DNA from: Lutjanus erythropterus
Lineage: Eukaryota > Chordata > Actinopteri > Lutjaniformes > Lutjanidae
Length of the DNA: 64,000 bases
Reading direction: 5' to 3'
Assembly (NCBI GenBank): GCA_020091685.1
Contig: CM034608.1
Span: 7,413,751-7,477,750, forward strand
The notes under the pieces: generated by a model
Seen by the model: only the letters and a program-made list of their open reading frames with translations
Told to the model about the DNA's origin: nothing
The model's database searches: none
Shown: piece by piece, positions 28,201 through 40,200 of the stretch
Numbering within the stretch: the first letter of the stretch is position 1
How the letters are laid out: each line of letters starts with the position of its first letter
Program-made: the position numbers and the translations under genes

Positions 28201-31200
28201 AGAGGTGGGTGCATTTATCTGATGTTTATACAAAGACAATCCTCTCTTTAAATGGTCATAGACATTCTCACACGAGTCCAACTGCTGCCTCATAAATGAC
28301 AGAGCAGCTCCACAGGAGGCGATTTTCCAACTCAGTGAAGAATTTAAGGACTTCATCACATCACCATAACATCCACCCTGTTTACTTTATAGCAGCACAG
28401 AAACAGTCTTATTGTAAACAGATGTGTTGTTTTTTTATTCCTTATTAGTATTGCAGATTGTTGTGAGCCTGAGAGTATTTCAGGTGCTCTATGAAATACA
28501 TATAAAATGGTTTGAAAAGCATTAAACTACCATCACTGTTATATAAACCATGAAACAAAAATGTTCTTGATGATGCGATGATGGCAGTGCTTCCCTCAGA
28601 TTCCTGTGAGGGTTTTTAAATGTTGATTATATAACAACAGAGTGAGCACAGAGCTGGCCTGGCCTGTAATTTCTCTGATACCCTCAAGTGGACCATCTTC
28701 ATTCAGCTTGATTAAATTTGTGTTCTACAACCTGAATACCTCTCAGTACAGTTTTGATTTTCAAGGGGTGTGGACCAAAATGCATCTGGGCGCAATTGAA
28801 TAGACCTATAACCAATCAGAACAACAAAACTGGTAATATAGTGGTGAGCGACAGGCTGCAGGAAAAAAATCACAGCCTGATCACTAACTTTCTCATAATA
28901 CAGCTAAGCAGTAGACCAAAATGTTTTTCTAAAAACATTTCAGAAATAGGCAATACGGTACCAGAACCTTGATCCATATTTGATCAGCACTGATCTGCTC
29001 GTACTCAGAATGTATGATGTGTGACTTTTTATATCTGGACTGGTGAGACTTCTCTGCCAGTCATTGTATCAAACCCACCCAATATTGGATGAGCGAAGCA
29101 GTTTTGAGAGTATAAATATGAAACATAAGCTCAGAGGTGCATCTTGTTCCCAGGCTATGAAAATGTACCTTGAAGTGTTGGGGGAAAAAATTAATGGAGT
29201 CCAGCAGGTTCTTAATAGAGTGTGTAATCGCTTTTTATAGCACTTATTGGCATTTTTAAACACAATTTTTCAGGTTGCCAATGAATTTAAAAAGCTGTCT
29301 TTAAAAGCAGTCAGATGTGGTGCTAGTTTTTCATCCGTGCAGGCTTGGCAGAGTTGATCATTGGATTGAAAAAAAAAAAAGTAGAACAAAAGCAAAAAGA
29401 AGCAGCTACCAACGAGTATGAAGAAAAATCCTTTTCAATAATTAACAACTAATTGTATAATAAAAAAAATAGGCATAAATAATTTCTTTGCAAATTAAAT
29501 TTTTAATTTAAAAATAAAAAATAAATTAAATTACACATCAATTTATAGTTTGATATTTCAGTGGGAAATAAAAAGAGAATTACAAAAAGAATTTTGCAAA
29601 CAAATTATTATATAATCCATCAATTGTTAAAATTAAAAAAGGCTTTACAAAAACAAAACATAAAACATTCAGTAAGTACAACATTAGACATTACATTAAT
29701 AAATTGAATAAATAATGCCATGTAACACTCTATTTGAAAATGCAGTTAAAAAAACAACTGGATTCACAAATTGAACTAAGCACTTTCCTTTCCCATTTGC
29801 ATTTCCATTTCTCTACTATTTTTCATTCTCCTATTAGCTTTCCAGTTTGCTTAAGTCATTTATGGTTTCTCTCTTCAGCCTCTTTTCATGACACTTTAGG
29901 TCTTGCGCTGGTAAAACAATTCAAATTAGTCATAAGCATAACTAACAAGCACTTTGACTGGTTAGAGACGCAGGCCCAAAGTGTGCTTCTGTCTATTTTT
30001 ATTGTACAATTAGTTGTTAATTAATTAAAAGCTTCATTACTATTCCTGTGACACTAATGGTTCTCTATAACAAGGGATAAGATACACAAATAAAATTGAA
30101 CAACCTAATTTTCCTCTGTGTCATCTTATCTCATCGATCTTCTCATCTCTCTGCTAGAAAGTGAATAAGCATATTTCCCACACTTGTAAACAGTTGTTTC
30201 TCACGTGCAGAGAGACAGTTACTCACGCTCATTCGTCCTCTGCAGGGTGATGTCGGGCATCCGGGTGAAACTGGAGATCCTGGACCCAAAGGGGACAAGG
30301 TATATTACTTTAGGTTGTCAAACTTAGTGAAGGAACAAGTTCTCTGATCACGAGGATGATTGTGTTGGTTTGACTCTGAGTCATGTTTACGGTTTCTGAT
30401 CGGACTGTGGTTGTTGTTGGCAGGGGGAGGTGGGACCTCTGGGTTTGTCTGGTCGAGAAGGCCCTTGGGGAGATCTTGGGAAAAATGGCGAAAGGGGCCC
30501 AAAAGGGGATAAGGGCTACATTGGACTAATGGTGAGGACACACACACATACACCGTCCTGCTGCAGTAAATACTCACTAAAGCACCAAATGTGTTTTAAT
30601 CCGTCACTGAAAATAGTCTCCAACAAATTTCCTTTTTACTCCTGTTGCTAAAAATTACAGTACCCACTTGTCTGAGGAAATTACTGAAGCATTTAAAAAC
30701 TGAAGCTATGCTATATTTTTATGGCTCCAACCACTGATGAGTAGAAAGTGTTTCTGATGTCATGTTCGTGCTTTGGAACAGGGTGAACCGGGGCTCATGG
30801 GTGAAGTGGGACCTGCAGGTCTGGTGGGGTTACAGGTGAGTTTGTTGCCAGGATATATTGATGTTGTTGATGGCAAGTTGCTCTTTAAATTAACCTTTAT
30901 TTGAACCATTCGCAGCTGGGATTGACATTTATTGATCCATCAGACATATATGTTTTGTTTTGACATGTTTTTCTTGCCTCCACACATGTTCACACTGATG
31001 TCAGTGTTAATAGTTTTTCTGTGGTGTCTTTGTGTTTATTTTAGGGACCCACAGGCCCTCTAGGACCCCCAGGACTAGATGGACCTCTGGGCCATAAGGT
31101 AATATTATTTTCTGTTATATGTTCACAATGTTGTTAATAATTGTTTCATTGCAGTACATTCAACCCCAGAAAACAGAGAGTAGCTCTCTGCTCAAGGACA

Positions 31201-34200
31201 TGAGGGCAGACTTTTGATAACTGCTCCACTGTGGACAAATGGTACAGCTGCTGATGACAGAGAATAAGAGGAACTAATCAGTGCTGGCGTTCAGTAATCA
31301 TCTGATTGAGAGGACTCCTGCCTCGCCAGCCACACATTGTGCTCGTTCTAATACACCCTCTTTTTTTATATATGGTTCAATACCTGCAGTGTTCTGCTTG
31401 AATAAGAGAATAAAGGTCACAGGAATGGCATTAAAAGATTTTCATCTCTTCAGGGGGAGTCTGGGCCTGCAGGAACTCCTGGACCTCCAGGATCACAAGG
31501 CCCTCAGGTAAACACTAATTCCATTTAATATTTTCTATTTTCTGGAGTACAGGGCCGCCACAGTGCTTAGCATATATATTCATTTTGTCAAGCCCTGGTT
31601 TTCAAAATGATTTACAAATAAAAATCTGAACGTTTTGAGTGCATATGTATTCACCTCCTTTGCTGTGAAACCCCTAACTAAGAGCAGGTGTAACCAATCA
31701 CCTTCAGAAGTCACATAATTATATAATAGATTCCACAGTGTGCAGTTTAATCTCACTATAAATACACCTGCTCCATGATGGCCACAGAGTGACTCAGAGA
31801 ACATTACTAAACAAATAACATCATGAACACCAAGGAGCTCACCATAAAAAAAGGAAAATACTGTAAATGTTTAATATCTCATGGAGCGCCATTGAATCCA
31901 TCATTAACAAATGGAAATAATGTGGTACAACAGCAAATCTGTTTATGTCACAACAAAAATTATTTGTGCACTCTTCAAGTATTGTGGTGTTGTGTTAATC
32001 AAATGGTCACAAGCCTAATAAAATTAAAGTTGTAACACTGCAAAATTTGGAAAAGTCCAAGGGCCATTCAAACTTTATTCAAGGCACTAAATATGACAAA
32101 ATCCATTTATTTGCTCTGTTTGTTTTGTACATAGGGAATAAGAGGTGCCCGTGGTGTCAGAGGAGATGCAGGGGGGCTGGGACCACCTGTAAGTATCCAC
32201 AAGTATCAGAAAGTTGTTCACTGTATTTGGTGTGTTTGCCTGTGCAGATTCTCTTGTATTGGCTGGGTTGCTAATGCAAGCTACATTTTAAAATGATTAA
32301 TGAAAAATTATTTCCCCTTAGTTGTATCACAGCAAACATCAGCAATTTAAGTGTTTGTGTGAGGTGTACACTTAAAAATGATTAAGAGAGAAATTTAATT
32401 ATGGTGGTATTCATGGTTATTATAGTGTACTGCTGCTGAACGACACACTGACTTTAGACTATATCAGCTACCCTGTTCATTTTCCAACAAGGGAAATTCT
32501 CAATGACATAACCACCATAAAAAAGTGTATCAGGTCAGATATTATCACATCATATGTGGTTTGTAGCATGGCTTCAGGGACGTATTGCCTGTCGGTTGGT
32601 CGGTTAAGCTAAAATATTCCAATAACTGTTCAATGGATGTTATGAAGTATGTGCAGATGCTCATGGATGAATCATCATGATTTGGCGATCCCCTGACTTT
32701 TTGTCTAGCACGATCATGAGGTTGAGATTTGTGATTTTGAGTTTTAATAACTGTTGAATGGATTGCCATGAAACTTGTAATAACTGTAACTGTAACTTTG
32801 GTGGTTGATTGATTGATTGATCTTCTGACTTTTCATCTAATGCCACCAGAGGTCAGAAGTACTTGCAAATAGGGATGTCACAATACTGGAAATCTATCAG
32901 TCAATACCAATAACAATACCTAATTCCATACCACAGTAAAAAACAAAATTCAGTCATTGTGTTTTTTTCTTTGCCTCCTTGGCCTCACACAAGTCTGGAA
33001 AGTAAATGAGTGCAAAGTGATTTCTGCTGATGAACTTTGAATATAAGTTGAATTCAGAGTGCAAGCAATAGTTTAAATTTACTGACAGGTTGTATTTTGA
33101 TGACCGATGACACAGACTGAAAGGACGGTAGCCTGCTACCTCCAGCTGGGGTTACGTTACGTTAGCCCAAACATGGTAGCCCTTAGCGTTTACACAGAAC
33201 AGATATTCTGACCCCCTTGGGTCAAAAAGTTTTAGCATCAGCTTGGTACTGAAGTATTCAGCATTTACAGATATTGTCTTTAGATAGGTCATAGAAGTTT
33301 GAAGAGGTACAGTACCTGATGTGGACATTTTTTCCACATCAAACTGAAAGAAGCTTAGTTGTGTTTGAATCCACTCACCAGGAATCTCACTGTAACAGCT
33401 CATGTTGATTCCAAGTGTCTGAGTGAAGGTAATTGTATCGCATTTTTGTGACGTCTGCATGGCAGGGTACATTAGGACAAGTTGGACCACATGGAGACCA
33501 TGGACCTAAAGGAGAACCGGGGCCACAGGGACTGAAGGGAGAGCCAGGAGCTCCAGGTCCACCAGGAGAACAGGTCAGTGGGATTTTCATGTTATATGTA
33601 TCATATGTATGGTATTTACACATCCGCCTTATCTAAATGTATGTGCATGTCTGTATGGTGCTACATCTTATTGATAAATATATTTAAATATCAAATATCC
33701 AAAACACTACCTGAATCAGATGAATTTCTTGTGCAGGGTGATGATGGTTTGCCAGGAATCCGAGGTCCTCTTGGTCTACCAGGGTTAGAGGTAAAAAATA
33801 AAACACTATTGAGTTGCATCAACACTTTAATTTCCTTTTTTCCCTTCAACAATGCTAACTCTGTTTGTGCCTCCTCCTTCTCTTTTTCAGGGGCTTCCTG
33901 GAGAGATGGGGCCCCAGGGTTCCCCAGGTCCCACAGGGGCTCCTGTAAGTGTGTGGATGTGTACAACACAGAAACTGTGGTTGATGAAATTATGTTTTGC
34001 CTCCAGGAGTTGGTCTATAATTCTACCATTTGTTTGGTAGTGATTCATTATTGATAAAATGGGTAAACAAGCAAAGCATGGTTTGTCTGTGTTTTCAGGG
34101 AGTGCAAGGAAGACCAGGGTCTGAGGGGAAACAGGGCATGAAAGGAGAGAAGGTAAGATCCACGTGTTCAGGTGTGTTATTCATTTATTTTATTTATTTA

Positions 34201-37200
34201 TTTTATGTGTTGTTTATTGTCTTTTTACATGTCAATATGTAATTTAACATGTTCTTTTATACATTCTGTCCAGTACATCTAAAGTTGGATATATTTACAG
34301 TAAAATCATTTGTTCCATTTTGGAATTTATTTTGTGTTCATATTATTCATTTCAAGATATAGTAATACCACTGAATTGGAGAAATCATTAAAATACATAA
34401 ACATCCGACACAAGTTAAAGGAACATTGAATATTTTATAAAAGCACTCATTTCCTCGCCTGGAGTTATAGTAGCTTAGCATAAAGACTGGAAACAGGAGG
34501 ACACAGCTAGCCAGTCTTCATATTTTCCCCACAGACATGACAATGGTATCAATCTTATCAAATTCTTTAGAAAGAAGTGAATGAACATTTTTTCAAAACA
34601 TTGTACTATTTCTTTAAAACCTATCCCCACCTCCTGCATGCAGTTAAAATTCAACAAAAGTCATTCAACAAAACTTCCATACACTGTAATTGTTTACAGT
34701 CTGATTAGCAGCTTCAGATGTGAGAATGGAGTTGATGTTGAGGGACCACATTTAGACCAGATGTATATATATGAATACAGATAGATTTTTAAAAAGCTAA
34801 ATCATCGTCAGACTGTAGACAAAGGGCTCTGGGATTCCAACTCTGTTGCTGTCCACACACACTGTTTACCTGCATGGAAGTAAATGTGATTGGTCAGTAA
34901 TATAACTACAATTGTGCATTTATATGCAGATATGTGTTTTTATAGTTGCAGATGGTTTTTGGCCACTAGTTGTCAAATAGGGAAGTTAATTTTGCAGCAG
35001 CAGTTACATTTCAGTACCAGCAGGGGGCATCTAATTGCAGTTTTAACCCCCAAAATTACATTTATGTTTGTAACAGAATTCTCCATGTCCAGTCTACATG
35101 AATGTGTTGACTGTGCAAACATGTTTTGTGTGTAATAACTCTTTATACATGCATTGATATTTTCTGACCTTTCTCACCTAAATGCCTTTTGTGTCCTTTT
35201 CAATAGATTACATACAGCTGTTTTTAAAATTTGCAACACACATAAATCACCAGAGCTGCTAAATGGCTCCTTTTTTAGTTGGAGCTCATCCAGCAAGATG
35301 CTGTTTTTTCTTTTTCACTGACTAGAGTTTTGATTTACTGTTACAGGGAGATGATGGCAAGAATGGATCACCAGGGAAGACGGGTCATGTCGGAAGGAGG
35401 GTAAGAGCTTTCTGTTTCAAACTTGAAGGTCAATATCAAGTCATTATCTCTGGTTGTAATGTTAATGCTGGTACTCTTTTACAACTTTGTGATAAAGGAG
35501 CCTTTGTTTAGTGTTAATGACATGAATCCTCAGCAGATATTGCGGTGTGCATGCATGGGATTAAAGTGGGCAGGGAAACAGACATTCTGACAGCCACTGC
35601 ATGTACAGATTCATACATAAAACATCAAGTTGTTTCGTCTGTATCCCCCCCTCGTTTTCTGTTGCCTCATTGAAAAACATGGCAAACTTGTCCACAGGGG
35701 AAACGGGGGAAGGCTGGACCCAGAGGGACAAGAGGAGACAGAGGACCAAAGGTGGGATATATGGAAACAAGGCCTCAGGCTTTGTGTACATTTTCTTTAA
35801 TTATGATGTATGAGCCAACAGTAGATTGTGTTTTGATGTTCAGGGCGAAAAGGGAGACACAGGACTGCCCGGCCTCCCCGGGTGGCCCGGCCTCATCGTA
35901 AGTTAATTTATTTGCTCAGTTAACACCCATTCATTTGTTTTTTATGTCATGGCTGAACATATCAGCACATTAGTCCTGAAATATCCTATTCAGCAATCTG
36001 TTCTGTTCAATGGTTTGTGATGAATTTCACAATTGAAGTGCATTTGATCAGTCGGTGAATTGATATCCACTTGATATATTTATTTTATTTTCATCACCAA
36101 GGGAATCCCGGGTTTACTTGGAGAGCTGGGGGATCAAGGCGAAAAGGGGAAAGAGGTAAACAAGAATTCATAAACCTGACACAGATACAGTGAAAGCTGA
36201 AGGACATAAAACTAACTGCATCTATTTGGTTTCAGTTTATTAAAACAAGACTAGCTTCATTTGTTTTTGTTAAAATAATAGATACCCCGACACACATTTA
36301 AAGAAAAAGATTACAGTAAAAAAAATAAAAAATAAAAATATGCTATTAATAAAAGAAAAGAAAGACATAAAATATATATCAACTCATCAAATATGATAGC
36401 TCATAGAACAAGACCATTATGTACAGCAAAATCACACTATATATCTAATATCTATATTGAATAAGTAAGACTTAATCGTTTCAAAAGCAACGATGGATTC
36501 TTTAAATTCCATTCTTGAGAGAGAGACACAACTGAAGTAGAAAGGACTGATAGGCCAAATAAGCAGGAATATAAAAAATACTGCTGTACCTGGCTGCTGT
36601 TTTGCTCAGGCTCATTGCTCACATCATTTGTGTCGGCAGGGTGAGAAAGGAGACATGGGACTGCCTGGATCACCTGGAACTGATGGCACGAAGGTAATAA
36701 TGTGTTAATAAGAAAATAATCTACAAAAACTAATGTGATCTGCAAAAACAAAAAAGAAAAATGTGTCAGTACATGCATGTTGTCTGAAAAGTGTTTCATG
36801 ATCCAGTCTAAGTACCCTTATCTAAATTCTTACTTTTTCATTTAAAGCCTCAGTAAAACAATTATGTATGTTAATAACTACTACATGAGATTTTGAACAT
36901 ATGTCTAACAGTCTCTCTTTAAATTTCAACCATACCCCCAATGATGATGCTACATAAATTAAGGGGTCTGTTCAAAGACAGGTGGTGATGTTGCAGCAGT
37001 TGAAGAAATATGTACTGGTTCAATCCAGTCAAACGGCAAGACGAGGCAATGCTTAAAAGTCATGCTTTTGCTGAAGCCACTTTAAACTGTTTTAATCTTT
37101 TTTTGTTTTATGTCATAAAATGTTTTGTTTTATTTTATATTTTTTATCCTGTTCTGTTTGGATTTTGATTATCTGTATTAGAACTTCACAGTTAATCACA

Positions 37201-40200
37201 ATTGAATCGAAATTGCAATATGGCCAAGTGTAGTATCTAAATCACAGAACCAGAACCAGATCTCAATTTTTTGAAAAGGAAAAATTGTGAGAGAATAGCT
37301 TCATATTCTTATACTGAGATGTCCTGGCCTACAAATCTTATTCATCTTCTTCAGATGAAGAAAAACATGTTTGTTTTTTTGGTACAGACCCCAACAAATG
37401 TCACATCATCATGATTTCCTTTTTTTTCCAGTAAAAATGAAAATTATAATGCTAAAATGATCATTCCCTCTAACCGTATCGCCTATCACAATTTCAGTCA
37501 AATAATCGCAGTATAACTTTTTTTTTAGCATATTGTGCAGCCCTAATCTGTAAATATACAATGTGTCTGTAGCATGAAGGGAATATAGCTTTGTTTTCGT
37601 TGTGCATCCCTGTGTTGTCTAATGATAATAAATTATCTCAGTACCTTCAGTTGACAGTTGATGAGATACATCTCACTAAAGCACAGCAGCAGCAATAAAT
37701 CCTAAATTTTTGTTTTGGTGCTGTTGAATTGTGACATTATATTGATTATTTTGTCAACCCCATTCATATCAGTGACGGTGAGGCTAAATAACACATGAAC
37801 CCTCTCTGTGTGTCAATCCAGATATTTGCATGTGTTAGAGTACTAAGCTCTTCATTACTTATTTATCATGCGACTGCCTGGTGGAACAATTTTTGAATAT
37901 ATTTTTCTTGGCCAGAGGGATTTTCTAACAGTAGAGGATGGGAGGAGTTTTGTTTGTGTGTTTAGTTTTACCTCAAACTGACATGCTGTAGAGATCTGAT
38001 AGTGAGGACTGGGTGACTGATAATTGATGAGCTGAGAAAGTTTTCATTCATTTTTAACGAAGAGAAAGTTGGAGCAGGATGTTAAAGGTCTGACTCTGGC
38101 GGTTATTTGACAGTTGTTTTTTTCCTGTCAACAGCTGGACCCCAGATGCTTCACTGCTTGCCCTTTTAAATCCATTGTTAAATTTTTTAGCATTACCCAC
38201 GACATTTTGTGACCTATCCACTTGTTTGTTAAGAAACGCCATACAGAATGCCAAGAATTGCTCTGATAGAGCGGCGCTTGCCCAGGTAGCACACTGCAAC
38301 AATGGTCATTTTGGCAAATCATGTTAAAAGTTTGAAAACAGTCAATGGGATAGAATGACTTTATTTTCAAATAGATTTTACTGGAACTAGAAAGTATCAT
38401 ACCATAATTCAATGTTTTAAGGAAGAATGTATGTTGGTCTGATGGGTATTTATTGAGTTCAGTTGTGGGTGAGTCACTGGAAACATTATATCTTTCAGGG
38501 TATTCGTGGTCCAGTTGGGTTTCCAGGTCCAGTGGGCCTGAAGGGAGAGCAGGTACACAAAACTGAGATAGTAGTTTGTTTTCTCATTTTCCCTTGTATG
38601 TTTTGAAGCTTGAATATTTACTACATTTGAATATATTTTTATGATGTGATGTTTGTTTTTTTATTTATGTATTTATTTCATTTCTGTAGGGAAATATTGG
38701 TCTACTGGGGCCCAGGGGTACACCAGGGATGCCAGGATTGCCTGTGAGTTTAACATACAAATACATTATTTAACATATGTACTTTATTTTTGTTGCTGGC
38801 TATTATATTCCTTTTTAACTGTTTATAGCTAGTATTTTGTTTTTCCCTTTTTGGCACTGTCTTTTTCAGGCTTTTTTGTTGTTTATGTTTCTTTCTTTTA
38901 CGAAAAGAAAGACGATGCAACTGTGTTTAAAATTCCCTGTAGATATACAGCGTTTATTCAGGATATTTTTCACATTTTGAATTCGAGCAGTTCATCTGTT
39001 ACTCAGATACTCTCTTACAGATTGTGTCTGAATAATGGAGACGGCACAGAAGTGGAACGTGTGATGGAAATGTTATTGTTTTATAATAACTCCAGTCATT
39101 CCTGTAAAGTGCAGACTGTTATCTGTCAGCCGACTAATCTTTTCTTCAGCTGCCAGTCTGCTGAATCATTCACAGCTCAACAGCCTATAATGATTGTGTT
39201 CAGCCCACTGTGTCTTAGGGGAAAAAAAAATCCATTGACTTAGGTTAGAAAATCTGCGAAGCCATGGCTGATGGTTCTTAATGCAGCAGATAAAAGCACT
39301 GTGCGGCTCTTTGTTGATAAATCCACTTCACACTGGAAATTCATACTAATGCCCTTTTCTTCTCCTGTTCTCTCATCTGTCGCAGGGTTTGTTTGGATTA
39401 AAGGTATGATATCATCAACTCAAGCACTCTTGTCCTGACAGATCAAACTCACTTCAGCTCTTACTCACCGTTATCTGAAGCAAATGCCCTGGAGAATTTT
39501 TTACATCAGATGTGCTCTGGTTTTTGTTGATGGCGCATGCAATCATTAAACTGTCACACTTTGGAGATGGCGTTAGAATGTAGTGGGATTTTGCAGCTGT
39601 GTTTATTTTCATATCAATGTGTTTTATATTTAATGGTGTGGTATTATCATACAGAACTGTGAGGAACTGTATGATGTGCTGATCGCATTCTCTTCTCCCT
39701 GCAGGGTTTGAAAGGATACCAAGGTTTGCCTGGTCTGCCCGGCAGGAGGGGGCTCCCAGTAAGTTTATAGTTTTCTGCCAACATTAGCTTAACATTCAGT
39801 AAATGGGCCCAAATTTTCATCTGTCTCTTGAGTTATTATTTTAATCATAGCGACTTCATAATTATAAGATTTTCCTGGTTCAACACCACATTATTTGATT
39901 TGAGAAGATCATCAAAATGTGAAACAGCTTAAGAAATAAACCTCTTTCATGTCATTGGCTCACAGCATTTTTATATTTGACTTCATAATTCACTTTGTGA
40001 GGGAAAGCAATGTTTTTCAAAATCTGGATGTAATATTGATATTTTTGTGGCGTATACCCAATTTGTGCATCTTCTTTGTGTTTTAGGGTCCACCTGGGGT
40101 TCCTGGACCCCCAGGACCGTCACTGAACATGACTTTGACACAACTTAAGGCAAGTATTCATGTATTCATCGTTGAACGCAGAGTTACAATTGCCAATGCA

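Noticed and set aside
26375-34152. Integrin-binding GFPGER-type motifs
   Set aside because: Several GER triplets exist, but preceding residues (GAA, GPL, GKN, GEP) do not match known high-affinity motifs.
38851-39243. 130-residue open frame between exons 51 and 52
   Set aside because: Intronic, no Gly-X-Y or other domain, and the flanking exons are complete without it.
633-40149. Assignment to type XXIV or XXVII collagen
   Set aside because: Those helices are shorter and interrupted and their C-termini differ; here the helix is 338 perfect triplets and ends GPVCFS.
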